A stretch of 64,000 nt of DNA from CAVONV01 sp963697355 (GCA_963697355.1 CAVONV010000034.1:124001-188000); one strand, 5' to 3'. Counted from the first letter of the stretch, positions 1 through 9,247 are shown. Notes: a model not told the origin generated them from the sequence alone. A program made the numbers and translations.

Positions 1-668
1 ATTTCCGCGAATCGACCTACCAAGGAGCGAGGAACCTCTACGAGAAAGCGCAAAAGATCGCTGAGGGTGCGGCAATGATGACGGGAACCACCTGGAAGGA
101 GCACGTGCTCGCAGCCTGCTGGCCGACGCGGGACAACAAAACGTTGGCGGAAGTCGTGCAGTCAAACATCGACTTGGTGGGCATGCCCGTTTGGACCGCA
201 GAAGAGCAAGCTTTGGCGAAGCGCATTCAGGAGTTGGTGGGGGTCCGGGCTTCCGGGTTGAGGACCGACTTGTCACCTTTGACCGAAGCGAGACAGGGAA
301 CCAGCTCCAACGACTCCGGTGACATCACCTGGTCCGTACCGCACGGACGCATCACGTTTCCCGCAAATGTCCCCGATGTACCCTTTCACCACTGGGGTGC
401 CGCTATCGCGGAGGCGACATCCATCGCACACAAGGGGAGCGTGGCAGGAGCCAAGGTCATGGCAGGTTCCGTCGTGGATTTGCTCACCCATCCCGAGTTG
501 CTTCAAAAGGCAAAGACAACCTTCCAAAAAGAGGTCGCGGGCTCGACCTACCGTTCGCTGCTACCGGCCGGGCAAGAGCCACCCATCGAGCTGAACCTCG
601 AGGTGATGGCGAAATTCCGGGACGAAATGAAAACTCATTACCCGACGGAGGCCATTCGATTCAAGTGA
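1..668 (+). CDS. AbgB-like M20 amidohydrolase, C-terminal fragment
   Basis: Only the last 220 or so residues are inside the window; the reading frame is open from base 3 and the start lies to the left. The visible part resembles the C-terminal half of aminobenzoyl-glutamate utilization protein B, a peptidase M20 family metal-dependent amidase. The family signature is the block SGDITWSVP near codon 100 followed by HHWGAAIAEATSIAHKG, matching the conserved DVSW and SSIAHKG segments. AbgB cleaves p-aminobenzoyl-glutamate in E. coli; the substrate here is unknown. The metal-binding residues of the N-terminal half cannot be checked. No partner AbgA or AbgT gene is visible. Confidence 0.8.
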   Translation, partial: FRESTYQGARNLYEKAQKIAEGAAMMTGTTWKEHVLAACWPTRDNKTLAEVVQSNIDLVGMPVWTAEEQALAKRIQELVGVRASGLRTDLSPLTEARQGTSSNDSGDITWSVPHGRITFPANVPDVPFHHWGAAIAEATSIAHKGSVAGAKVMAGSVVDLLTHPELLQKAKTTFQKEVAGSTYRSLLPAGQEPPIELNLEVMAKFRDEMKTHYPTEAIRFK

Positions 669-836
669 GACCGGTTTGCTGAAGAGCGGGCCGGCCTCTC
701 CGTAATGTATAGTAGTTGCGCACTAAAACACGAGGGGGGTCGGGGCCTCTCCGAAGTTGAAGAGGGGTCAGATCTCTCGCCGCGGGACGATCTCTGACAG
801 TGAGGTCAGGTCCCACATGAAGCGGAGGTCTTCTAA

Positions 837-2261
837 ATGTCTCTACAGATCGGAATCAACCAACACATCTTCGAAATGGAATACGCCGTACGTGGCCCTA
901 TTCCCCAAAGAGCCGCCGAACTGGCCAAACAGGGCATGAAATGTATTCCCTGCAATATCGGTAATCCGCAGGCGCTGGGACAACGACCCATTACCTATTA
1001 CCGCCAGGTTTTGAGCCTGATCGAGGAACCCTCCCGGATCGAACGAGAGAGAAAGCTCAATCGCCTCGCACAGGGCGTGGGAGGCTTCGGCCGGGATTTG
1101 ATCTCCGATTACGTCCTCGACCAGTGTGAGAGTCTTCTGTCCAAGATGCCAACCGGCATGGGCGCCTACACCGAGAGCAAGGGCCCTCTGTTCATTAGAG
1201 AAGCCATCGCAAGCTACATCGACAAGAGGGACGATGTCGGCTCAGCAGGCGTCGGTGCAAATCCGGACAACATATTCCTGACCAACGGTGCGAGCGAGGG
1301 AGCCAGGTATCTTTTGGAGATGTTGCTAGCGGATCCCAAAGACGGCGTCATGATCCCTACACCTCAATATCCTCTTTACTCAGCGACCATCAAGAAGTGC
1401 GGTGGTACACAGGTCAACTACTATCCCGATGAGGACAACGATTGGAATCTGAGTGTCTCGGCGCTCGAAGAGTCCATAGCGAAAGCCCGCAAAGATGGAA
1501 TCAACGTCAAAGCTATCGTGGTCATAAACCCAGGCAATCCGACCGGTGCGATCTTGGACGAACAGAGCATCAAAGACGTCATCGACTTCGCCGAGCGTCA
1601 CGGCCTCATTGTCATGGCCGATGAGGTCTATCAAGAAAACCTCTATGGTGCCGAGTTCTTCTCCTTTGCCAAGGTCCTCGGCGACAGAGATGTACCTTTG
1701 TTCAGCTTCCACAGCACGTCCAAAGGGTTCTACGGGGAATGCGGTCACCGGGGTGGCTATCTCGAATCTCGAAATGCCCCCATGATCAAGGATACCCAAA
1801 TCAGCTTCCTGGATATTCTTCTGAAGCAGGCTTCTGTCAGTCTTTGCTCGAACACCGCGGGGCAACTACTGACCTATTTGATGGTTTCTCCTCCCGAAGA
1901 AGGAAGCGAGCCGTACGTGAAATTCGTACAGGAAAAACAAAAGACGCTGAGCGATCTATACGACAAGGCTACGATCATCAAAGATGCTCTTACCCACATG
2001 GAGGGTGTCAAGTGCTTCGGTCGCATCGGGGCAATGTATCTTTTTCCTAGGCTCGAGAAACTACCGGAAGGAACGACGGACTTCGACTATTGCATGGCCC
2101 TTCTCGAGAAAACAGGACTGGTCACGGTGAACGGATCTGGCTTCGGTCAAAGGGCGGGCACGTCTCACTTGAGGATTGCTTTCTTGCCACCGAAGGTTGT
2201 TCTGGAAGATGTCCTCCCGAAGTGGACCAAGTTCCACAATGACTACGTCAACCAGAGCTGA
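837..2261 (+). CDS. Alanine aminotransferase, eukaryote-like (class I/II PLP enzyme)
   Basis: This 474-residue protein is a fold-type I pyridoxal-phosphate aminotransferase that should interconvert alanine plus 2-oxoglutarate and pyruvate plus glutamate in the cytoplasm. The cofactor lysine is K296 in SFHSTSKGFYGECGHRGGY, the form typical of eukaryotic-type alanine aminotransferases. NPGNPTG at 231-237 and ADEVYQ at 261-266 are the other PLP-pocket motifs. The N-terminal segment IGNPQALGQRPITYYRQV is also typical of that subfamily, and the length matches (about 480). GGAGG lies about ten bases before the ATG. It appears to be a single-gene unit, flanked downstream by heptamer repeats. Confidence 0.9.
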   Translation: MSLQIGINQHIFEMEYAVRGPIPQRAAELAKQGMKCIPCNIGNPQALGQRPITYYRQVLSLIEEPSRIERERKLNRLAQGVGGFGRDLISDYVLDQCESLLSKMPTGMGAYTESKGPLFIREAIASYIDKRDDVGSAGVGANPDNIFLTNGASEGARYLLEMLLADPKDGVMIPTPQYPLYSATIKKCGGTQVNYYPDEDNDWNLSVSALEESIAKARKDGINVKAIVVINPGNPTGAILDEQSIKDVIDFAERHGLIVMADEVYQENLYGAEFFSFAKVLGDRDVPLFSFHSTSKGFYGECGHRGGYLESRNAPMIKDTQISFLDILLKQASVSLCSNTAGQLLTYLMVSPPEEGSEPYVKFVQEKQKTLSDLYDKATIIKDALTHMEGVKCFGRIGAMYLFPRLEKLPEGTTDFDYCMALLEKTGLVTVNGSGFGQRAGTSHLRIAFLPPKVVLEDVLPKWTKFHNDYVNQS

Positions 2262-2267
2262 ACTCTG

Positions 2268-2358
2268 TCACTGATGACTGGTCACTGGTGACTGGTTACT
2301 GGTTACTGCCCACCGCCTCACTGACCTCTGGCCTCTGGCTTCTGGTCTCTGGCCTCTC
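2268..2358. repeat. Degenerate heptamer tandem repeats, two blocks
   Basis: Directly after the aminotransferase stop codon there are six 7-bp units of consensus TNACTGG at 2268-2309. Five 7-bp units of consensus GCCTCTG follow at 2324-2358. The units vary at one or two positions but keep a strict period of seven. The rest of the spacer up to 2466 holds no gene. Similar pyrimidine-rich heptamers occur at 9248 and 30464. Function unknown; slipped-strand expansion is the likely origin. Confidence 0.8.
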
Positions 2359-2466
2359 CTTTCTACTGGCTTCCCCCGGGCAGGGGCACGGGGCATCCGC
2401 ACGAAGTTAGTTCCTGATGCGGTGGACGTCGCCTTTCTTGGCCTTGCGGATGCTGGTCACTGTTGA

Positions 2467-4710
2467 CTACTTCCACCGGATCTGCCCAGAGAATTTGGTC
2501 TTCTCTTTACTCGGTAGCGATTTCTTCTTCTGTGGAGCGCGCGGCCTCTCCTTCCCACTTCGGGCGCTGAGAGCGATGCGGCTTCGGTCGAGATCCACGG
2601 TGAGCACCCGAACCTTCAAACGGCCGCCGACTTGGACTTCACGATGGGGATCTTCTACAAAGTGATCGGCCAACTCTGAAACGTGCACCAAACCGTCTTG
2701 GTGCACACCGATATCGACGAAGGCTCCAAACGCCGTGACGTTCGTGACCACCCCTTCCAACTCCATCCCCTCTCTCAAGTCCTCCATCGTCGTTACATCT
2801 TCCCTGAAACGGGGTGGTTCGAAGCTGGCCCGGGGATCGCGCCCCGGCTTTTGGAGCTCGGCCATGATGTCACGGAGTGTCGGTTCCCCGACATCGCCGC
2901 CGACGTAAAGAGACCTTTCGATTCTATTGATCAGTTGGGAATTGCCGACCAAGTCCTTGACGCCGATTTTCAAATCACGGGCCATTCGTTCCACGAGCTT
3001 GTAGCGTTCGGGATGGACCGCCGATGCATCTAGAGGGTGCTCTCCTCCGCGCACTCTGATGAAGCCCGCCGCTTGCTCGTAAGTCTTGGGGCCGAGTCCG
3101 GAGACATCGAGCAGCTCTCGACGTGCTTTGAACGGACCGCGCTCCTCCCGATGGCGGACGACATTTATTGCCGCCCTAGATCCAACACCAGCGACGTAAG
3201 ACAGTAGAGAAGCGCTCGCCGTATTCAACTCGACGCCAACTCCGTTAACGCAATCTTCTACGACCATGTCGAGCTTGTGCTGCAAGAGTGGCTGGTGGAC
3301 GTCGTGCTGGTACTGTCCGACACCGATCGACTTGGGGTCGATCTTGACGAGCTCCGCAAGGGGATCCTGGAGACGTCGTGCGATCGACACAGCGCCCCGA
3401 ATGGTCAAATCGAGATCGGGAAACTCCTGGCGTGCCACATCGGATGCGCTATAGACGCTTGCGCCCGATTCGTTCACGCTCACGACGACGATTTGATCTT
3501 TGCCGGCTTCCCGGAGCATTCGGCGCACTAAGCTTTCTGTTTCCCGCCCTCCCGTGCCATTGCCCACGGCAATCGCGTAGGGTACTGCCCGCTCGACGAG
3601 TGCCATGAAATCGCTCTGGGCCGCCGCCACGGCATTCTCTCCTTTGAAGGGGTAAATCGTCACATGCTCGAGCAGTTTTCCGGTCGAATCCACACTAACG
3701 CACTTGCACCCGGTTCGGAGTCCGGGATCGATTCCAATGACACGGTGTTCTCCTAAGGGAGAGGCGAGCAGCAGGTTCTTGAGATTCAGAGCGAAGACAT
3801 CAACGGCCGATTTGTCGGCACTTGCTTTCACCTCGTTCAAAACCTCCGTCTCTACGCTGGGCAAAAGGAGACGTCGGTAGGCATCGTCGAGCGATCTCCA
3901 AAAATGCTCAGAGAACGGACTGCCATCACGATATCCAACAAGGGAACCAATTTTGGCGAGAACCGCAGTTTCACTGGCCACGTCGATCCAGACCTTCAGC
4001 ACGTCTTCTCTCTCACCCCGCCGGATGGCAAGAAAACGATGTGACGGTACGCTCTTGATGGGCTCTTTGAACTCGTAGTACTGCTCGAACTTGGTCCGTT
4101 CACTTAGCTTGCCCGAGACGGCTTCCGACCTGAGTATCCCCCTTGACTGCAGGTCTTCGCGTAAGTAGGACCGAACGTCCGCGGTCTCCGCGATCCACTC
4201 GGCCACGATGTCCCGCGCCCCCGCGAGGGCGGTGTCCGGATCGGGCACTTGCTTTTCCGGGTCAACGAATGGCCTCGCCTCCTCGGTAGGATCACCCGCC
4301 GCAGGAAGCTCGCGAATGCGCTGGCTCAATGGTTCCAAACCGCGCTCTTTCGCGAGTATCGCTCGAGTCCTCCGCTTGGGACGATAGGGAAGGTAGAGGT
4401 CTTCGAGCACCGCCTTCGTCGTACACGTTCTTATCTTCTCTTCGAGCTCCGGTGTGAGCTTGCCCTGCTCCCCGACCGAATTGAGGATCGCGATCCTCCG
4501 GTCCTCGAGCTCCATCAGGTAGGTATGTCGTTGTTGGATCTCGCGGATCTTGACCTCGTCGAGCTCGCCCGTCATCTCCTTACGGTACCTGGCGACAAAG
4601 GGGACCGTATTCCCCTCTCCAAGCAACTGAACGGTAGCCGAGATGGACCTCTGTGGGATTCCTGTCTCGCGCGCAATCAACGAAACCGGATCGAAGCTAC
4701 TTATCGCCAT
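2467..4710 (-). CDS. tex: Tex, S1-domain RNA-binding transcription accessory protein
   Basis: A 747-residue cytoplasmic nucleic-acid-binding protein of the Tex family, related to eukaryotic Spt6. The order is standard: an N-terminal helical Tex_N region (about 1-190), a YqgF-like RNase H fold beginning at IGIDPGLRTGCK near 322, helix-hairpin-helix motifs around 500-560 (VSGLGPKTYEQAAGF), and an S1 domain near 645-715 (GVVTNVTAFGAFVDIG). The C-terminus is a short basic tail. AAAGGAAA precedes the ATG. The length is slightly below the family norm of about 770. No operon partner is apparent. Confidence 0.95.
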   Translation of the reverse strand: MAISSFDPVSLIARETGIPQRSISATVQLLGEGNTVPFVARYRKEMTGELDEVKIREIQQRHTYLMELEDRRIAILNSVGEQGKLTPELEEKIRTCTTKAVLEDLYLPYRPKRRTRAILAKERGLEPLSQRIRELPAAGDPTEEARPFVDPEKQVPDPDTALAGARDIVAEWIAETADVRSYLREDLQSRGILRSEAVSGKLSERTKFEQYYEFKEPIKSVPSHRFLAIRRGEREDVLKVWIDVASETAVLAKIGSLVGYRDGSPFSEHFWRSLDDAYRRLLLPSVETEVLNEVKASADKSAVDVFALNLKNLLLASPLGEHRVIGIDPGLRTGCKCVSVDSTGKLLEHVTIYPFKGENAVAAAQSDFMALVERAVPYAIAVGNGTGGRETESLVRRMLREAGKDQIVVVSVNESGASVYSASDVARQEFPDLDLTIRGAVSIARRLQDPLAELVKIDPKSIGVGQYQHDVHQPLLQHKLDMVVEDCVNGVGVELNTASASLLSYVAGVGSRAAINVVRHREERGPFKARRELLDVSGLGPKTYEQAAGFIRVRGGEHPLDASAVHPERYKLVERMARDLKIGVKDLVGNSQLINRIERSLYVGGDVGEPTLRDIMAELQKPGRDPRASFEPPRFREDVTTMEDLREGMELEGVVTNVTAFGAFVDIGVHQDGLVHVSELADHFVEDPHREVQVGGRLKVRVLTVDLDRSRIALSARSGKERPRAPQKKKSLPSKEKTKFSGQIRWK

Positions 4711-4875
4711 GGGATTTTTTCCTTTGGGTTTCTGACGACGATAGATCCCCGCCCGACTGGCCGCCTCCGTCGTCGGAAAATCAATCCTGATCCAAAAATA
4801 GATCAGTCCGAAAGGACTGCCAGAAAGAAGGGTCCCTATTTTCCGTGCGATTCGAAAAGCCGCCCGACAAAAAAA

Positions 4876-4952
4876 TGGCGCGCCCTGTACGACTTGAACG
4901 TACGACCTACAGTTTCGTAGACTGTCGCTCTATCCAGCTGAGCTAAGGGCGC
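4876..4952 (-). tRNA. tRNA-Arg (anticodon ACG)
   Basis: The cloverleaf can be folded by eye: a 7-bp acceptor stem GCGCCCT/AGGGCGC, D-stem GCTC/GAGC, anticodon stem ACAGT/ACTGT with loop CTACGAA, and T-stem GTACG/CGTAC with loop TTCAAGT. The anticodon is ACG, so it reads CGU and, after inosine modification, CGC and CGA. The discriminator base G and the CCA end are encoded (CCA at 4876-4878). Seven T residues follow directly on the transcribed strand, which may assist termination. Confidence 0.95.
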
Positions 4953-4972
4953 GCTTCTAGTCAAGCTTTTGT

Positions 4973-5001
4973 ATGCTAACAAAGGCCTTCTGACCCGTCA
5001 A
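4973..5001 (-). promoter_or_regulatory. Putative sigma70-type promoter of tRNA-Arg
   Basis: Read on the minus strand, TTGACG is followed by a 17-base spacer and TAGCAT, then 20 bases to the tRNA 5' end. The -35 matches the consensus at five of six positions and the -10 at four of six. Position and spacing fit a dedicated tRNA promoter. Confidence 0.55.
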
Positions 5002-5065
5002 ACAACCCCTGGAGTCCTAGTCAGACGCCAGAAATCAGAGGGCGGTGGGCAGTGATCAATAACCA

Positions 5066-5094
5066 GGCAACGATCGCTAGCGCGCGATCGTGCC
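5066..5094. other. Stem-loop downstream of the isoaspartyl peptidase gene
   Basis: ACGATCG (5070-5076) and CGATCGT (5085-5091) form a 7-bp stem with an 8-base loop, extended by GGC/GCC across one bulged A. It begins about 20 bases past the stop codon of the minus-strand peptidase gene. There is no U-tract on either strand, so it is not a canonical intrinsic terminator; it may protect a 3' end or act with Rho. Confidence 0.5.
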
Positions 5095-5113
5095 GTCAGG
5101 AACCGGGAGCGCC

Positions 5114-5998
5114 TTAGATCCCCACCACGGGTTCCGGCATTCCCTCCTTCATGTAGGCATGGGCCATGCAGGGGGTATTGAAATGAAATCCGGGGTTGCC
5201 TTCGGGATCGATGAGGATGATCCCCCCGCGTCCGCCCGTGCGTGACTCGAGAATGCGGATGACTTCCTGGGCCGCTTTAGCCGCTCCGGAAGAGGCGATG
5301 AGAGACACCGCGCGAAACGCCATGGCGACTCGGATACTGCCCTCTCCCCAGCCGGTCGAGCAAGCCGCGCCAAGCTGATCATCCGCATAGAGCCCGGCCC
5401 CGACAATCGGTGAGTCTCCGACCCTCCCTGGGAGTTTGAGCAACGAGCCTCCCGTCGACGTGGCAGAAGCCAGGTGGCCATCTTCATCACAGGCCACTGC
5501 GCCTACCGTGTCTCCGGGGTCCATCCGTCTCGCTTGCATCCTGGCCACCTTCCAACGAGTCCGCTCACGAGGCTCGATCAAGACGGATGGATCACATGTG
5601 GATATCCCCTGTTGCCGAGCGAACGACACCGCGCCCGGTCCCACGAGCATGACGTGCGATGTCGACTCCATGACCTTCCTAGCTAAGCCGATTGGATTCT
5701 CGATTCCCTGAACCGAGGCAACGGCACCGGCAGCCAAAGTTCTTCCGTCCATGATCCCCGCGTCGAGCTCAACTTCGCCCTCGAGATTCAAGACGGATCC
5801 TCGCCCAGCATTGAGGGCCGGATTGGATTCCATCAAACGGACGGCCTCCACAACCGCATCGAGCGAAGAACCACCCCGCGACAGAACGTCCCAGCCCCGC
5901 TCTACGGCACGGCGAACCCCTTCGAGGTGTGGTTCTTTCTCGCTGTCGGGTACAGCCCAAGCTCCGCCGTGAACCAAGACAACTTTTTTGTTCTTCAT
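5114..5998 (-). CDS. Isoaspartyl peptidase / L-asparaginase (Ntn hydrolase, T2)
   Basis: The 294-residue product belongs to the plant-type asparaginase family of N-terminal nucleophile hydrolases, which self-cleave and remove isoaspartyl residues from peptides or hydrolyse asparagine. The autocleavage nucleophile should be T164 in GDTVGAVAC, with the STGG loop near 181-184. LVHGGAWAVP at the N-terminus and NAGRGSVLNLEGEVELDA at 63-80 are family motifs. There is no signal peptide, so it probably acts in the cytoplasm. A GAGGT motif precedes the ATG. It is monocistronic, between two tRNA genes. Confidence 0.92.
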   Translation of the reverse strand: MKNKKVVLVHGGAWAVPDSEKEPHLEGVRRAVERGWDVLSRGGSSLDAVVEAVRLMESNPALNAGRGSVLNLEGEVELDAGIMDGRTLAAGAVASVQGIENPIGLARKVMESTSHVMLVGPGAVSFARQQGISTCDPSVLIEPRERTRWKVARMQARRMDPGDTVGAVACDEDGHLASATSTGGSLLKLPGRVGDSPIVGAGLYADDQLGAACSTGWGEGSIRVAMAFRAVSLIASSGAAKAAQEVIRILESRTGGRGGIILIDPEGNPGFHFNTPCMAHAYMKEGMPEPVVGI

Positions 5999-6041
5999 TT
6001 CTACCTCTCACGGTGGTGCTCACCCATTCGGGCTGGACACG

Positions 6042-6066
6042 AAAAAGGGCGCCTGGACTGGCGCCC
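6042..6066 (-). terminator. Intrinsic terminator of tRNA-Glu
   Basis: On the minus strand a GGGCGCC/GGCGCCC stem with a 6-base loop is followed directly by TTTTT. It lies 10 bases past the tRNA-Glu CCA end and before the peptidase start, so it should separate the two transcripts. Confidence 0.8.
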
Positions 6067-6076
6067 GATGAGTGCT

Positions 6077-6151
6077 TGGTAGCGCTACGGGGATTCGAAC
6101 CCCGGTTTGATGGCTGAGAACCACCCGTCCTAACCCCTAGACGATAGCGCC
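6077..6151 (-). tRNA. tRNA-Glu (anticodon CTC)
   Basis: The fold shows acceptor stem GGCGCTA/TAGCGCT, D-stem GTCT/GGAC, anticodon stem GGTGG/CCATC with loop TTCTCAG, and T-stem CGGGG/CCCCG with loop TTCGAAT. The anticodon CTC reads GAG. CCA is encoded at 6077-6079. A minor CTC isoacceptor is usual beside the main TTC form in GC-rich genomes. Confidence 0.95.
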
Positions 6152-6184
6152 ACTGGGGTCTCGATGACCCGAGAACCAAAAATG

Positions 6185-6213
6185 AAGTTAGCACAGGGGC
6201 CATCACCTGTCAA
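6185..6213 (-). promoter_or_regulatory. Putative promoter of tRNA-Glu
   Basis: On the minus strand a perfect TTGACA -35 is followed by a 17-base spacer and TAACTT, which is preceded by TGC (extended -10). The tRNA starts 33 bases downstream. The -10 itself is weak, three of six. Confidence 0.5.
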
Positions 6214-6351
6214 AACAGCCCCAATCGAACCCACCAACGATTTTCTCACCTTTGTTCGTCTGCAAACCTATGATAAGATATGTGGTTACAGCAACAGTAG
6301 CTTCGTCGATTCCTTAATTGCGAACTCTCAACCCGAGGCGAGCGGCTCACT

Positions 6352-9231
6352 ATGCTCGACCGTTTTCGAAAACGCATCGAAGGTCTCTTCAACACTGCCG
6401 ATCAGGCGGAGAACGAGGCCTCACGACTCCAGCGTGAAGTGGGGGCCAGTACCTCTCCCACCGGAGAAGGCGCTTCTCAGGAGCTCGCTGCGATACAAGC
6501 TCGTAAGGAGGCTCGAAGACGAGAGGCGCGCCTCATCTTGTCCGAGCGCGTTCACAACCGCGCACAGACCCTCATGAGCGAGATTCGGAACCAGCTCTTG
6601 AGCGAGATCCAACATCGACTCGAGGAAGAAGCCGTCTCTGACAACCTGCAGGATCTTCTCCAAGTCGCGTTGGATCCGGCCTTCACTGCCCGGCTAGACG
6701 TGGCCGCAGATAAACAAGTCAACGCGCTGATAAGGGACCTCGAGACAAGTTTCCAAGGCGCAGCAAACCTCGATTCCCACCTTCCTTCGAAAGAACAATC
6801 CTTGACCGAGCTGAAGGCTTACCGGGATCAAATTCTCCGCACCCACATGCTCGAGCAAATCGAAGTCTACGCACTGCCTTCTCTCTCTGAGGCGTTCCCT
6901 TCCGGGGACGTGCCTTCGGATCAGCTACGTCAAAAAAACGCTCAGTACTGGGATGCTTGCAGGGAAGCCCTCGATCGATTCTTTCGTTCCGTCGAGATGG
7001 CCCTTCTCAACGGAGCCCGTCCAGGGATCCGTCTCGAACCATCTGTCATTCGAGACAGGCTCGTGGCGGCTCAATTCCGCAATGGATACAGCGTTCTCGA
7101 GGAGAGGTTCCGCCAGCTCTACAGCAAGATTGCCGAAGTGCAGATGGCAAACGCGGGCCAGTTGGACAAGGACAAAGCTCTTCTCGATCGCCGAGTCGTC
7201 GATGAGATCATCGTTCCTCTCGCCTACTTCATACGCGACCGATCAGAGCCAGAACCCCGCGAAGCGCTGAAAAGCCGGGCCGAGCTCTTCCGGGAGATCG
7301 TGGACAAGCTGATAGCGAGCAATGACCCGTTCGTCCACACCGCAGAGGTGATCAAACCCCTCCTTAGGCGGAGCATCGAACAGGCACGCCCCCTCGTTTT
7401 GGAGAGCTTTCCTTACCTTCGTTCGTCCATCGAAAGTCTGAAGCCCACCGAGATTCACCGGGCAACGGCACTTCTCCACCTTCTCGAAGCTCTCGTCGAG
7501 TCGGATGTGGACGAACAGAAGCTCCAAACCGTTGAGCAAAGCGTCCGCCTCAACAGGTGGCAGTATCATCTGCACCTCCAACTGTGGAACCACTGCCCCA
7601 GCCAACTGGAACGCCTCCAGCCGCTGGACCGCATTCACGCGCAAGACGCACAGTATCTTGCGGAGTTCATCGAGACTGTCGATCCGTCCCCACAGGCCAT
7701 CGAGGATATGGTGGTCCGGCTCGGCTACCTCGATTTTGAAGAAATACTCCGCGATGGTGAGCAGAAGACACTCCTTCGCGCCTTGTCCATTCTCACTCTT
7801 CCGCGCACCGAACTGAGCTCTTGGCCCTTTCTCTATGATTCGGCTTCACCGAGCGCGGAAGATCTCGAGAACCTGGCTAAAGCCATCCTCCGACAGATTC
7901 GAACCACCGGGGCCGGGGCCGATGATCGACAGCAACAGCTCGGTGCAACGCCTCTTCCTGTCGATCTGTCGAAAGCACTCTCTTCCATCGGCTACCAAGC
8001 AGAAGATGGGGGCGATCGCTTCGACAAGTTCCGCGAGCAGCTCGAAGGTCTGATCGTCTCTGGCGAACCGAAAGCCCTCGCGCAGGCCATCCGACTCCTC
8101 AGAAAACTGCAGGAAGCCGTGGACAAGGAGAGGCATTCCGTAGGACTCGTCGGACTCGAAGGCGATCCCTACGTCAGCGAAGTGTGGTTGAAAGAATCCA
8201 GGGCCATGATGGGCTTGCTCTTCTATCGGGGAAAGGGCTTCGGTCAAGTCCCAATTGAAAAGGTGAGTCGAGACCCCGAGGCAGAAAACCGCGCCGATAC
8301 CAACGAGAAGCTCAAGCGGCTACTCAATAGCCAAGCCATCATCTACCAAGCCTTCCACAAGCTGTTCCATCACGAATGCGACTTGCCTCGCGCGCGGCGA
8401 CATGCACTGCCGACATATTTGAAAACGACCTACGAAAAAATCGAGCCCAATCGGCACAGTTTGCTGGCGCACCTCAAAAACGCGCGCTTGCTGCTGAGAC
8501 GGATCGAAGAGTTCTCCTTCTTCATGGCCGAAGCATCCGTCGAGGCCCGGCCCGACGCGACGAAGGTGGAGCGCATCCTCTCTGGACTCTCTAAGAAGGT
8601 GGACCAACTCTCTGACCTCGTGGATAAGACCAAGAATCCCGCCCAACTGGCACGTTTCGCGCGTGAGTACGAGCGCGTTGTGCGCTACGTGAATGTCGTT
8701 GTCCTCCACTCGGTCAACCCTTGGCTCGAGCGTCACACACATGGCCTCGCCACCGAATTCGATTTCGTTGAGGAAGAGGCATGCGATGCTATTCGGAATG
8801 CCTCCGCGGGTCACGGCCTCGACTGGAACAACGATGTGGAGGATTGTGAAGCCCATAGCATCCGCGGGACGTTGGGCTGCCGAGCTCTTCTGCGGCTTGT
8901 GGATGGCTCGTCGAAGGTCGTGCTCTTGGAATACGACCGAAGAAGACGTGCTTGGGAAGTCAAGCACTTCGGACCGCGCATTACGGACGTCGTCAACGAC
9001 GAGCTCAGCAAACATGGCCATCGGATTCCCGACGACTACGACGAGAAATTCGAGCAACCTACTTTCCGTTTGGAAGAACAGTCTTGTCGATTCTTGTTGA
9101 TCAAGAAAGGCGCCGCACGTGTCGAAGCGACGCTCGTCCTGGACATCTCCAACATTGAGAATCCCTGGAGAGTCGTCTACCTCATGTGGAATGACAACGT
9201 GTTGATCGACAGAGACAGCATGGATTCTTAG
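6352..9231 (+). CDS. Large helical protein of unknown function (959 aa)
   Basis: I do not recognise this family. The protein is 959 residues with no signal peptide or membrane segment. The first 130 residues are charged and coiled-coil-like (IQARKEARRREARLIL and neighbours). The middle is long, mostly helical and leucine-rich. The last 170 residues look like a separate alpha/beta domain, from about 785, containing DWNNDVEDCEAHSIRGTLG and ending IENPWRVVYLMWNDN, a pattern of alternating strands. No Walker, nuclease or kinase motif was found. Codon use resembles the neighbours, and the gene stands alone between tRNA-Glu and the 9.36-kb fusion gene. A weak TTGTTC-16-TAAGAT promoter may lie at 6252-6279. 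Confidence 0.85.
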   Translation: MLDRFRKRIEGLFNTADQAENEASRLQREVGASTSPTGEGASQELAAIQARKEARRREARLILSERVHNRAQTLMSEIRNQLLSEIQHRLEEEAVSDNLQDLLQVALDPAFTARLDVAADKQVNALIRDLETSFQGAANLDSHLPSKEQSLTELKAYRDQILRTHMLEQIEVYALPSLSEAFPSGDVPSDQLRQKNAQYWDACREALDRFFRSVEMALLNGARPGIRLEPSVIRDRLVAAQFRNGYSVLEERFRQLYSKIAEVQMANAGQLDKDKALLDRRVVDEIIVPLAYFIRDRSEPEPREALKSRAELFREIVDKLIASNDPFVHTAEVIKPLLRRSIEQARPLVLESFPYLRSSIESLKPTEIHRATALLHLLEALVESDVDEQKLQTVEQSVRLNRWQYHLHLQLWNHCPSQLERLQPLDRIHAQDAQYLAEFIETVDPSPQAIEDMVVRLGYLDFEEILRDGEQKTLLRALSILTLPRTELSSWPFLYDSASPSAEDLENLAKAILRQIRTTGAGADDRQQQLGATPLPVDLSKALSSIGYQAEDGGDRFDKFREQLEGLIVSGEPKALAQAIRLLRKLQEAVDKERHSVGLVGLEGDPYVSEVWLKESRAMMGLLFYRGKGFGQVPIEKVSRDPEAENRADTNEKLKRLLNSQAIIYQAFHKLFHHECDLPRARRHALPTYLKTTYEKIEPNRHSLLAHLKNARLLLRRIEEFSFFMAEASVEARPDATKVERILSGLSKKVDQLSDLVDKTKNPAQLARFAREYERVVRYVNVVVLHSVNPWLERHTHGLATEFDFVEEEACDAIRNASAGHGLDWNNDVEDCEAHSIRGTLGCRALLRLVDGSSKVVLLEYDRRRRAWEVKHFGPRITDVVNDELSKHGHRIPDDYDEKFEQPTFRLEEQSCRFLLIKKGAARVEATLVLDISNIENPWRVVYLMWNDNVLIDRDSMDS

Positions 9232-9247
9232 TGCAGGACTAGGGACC

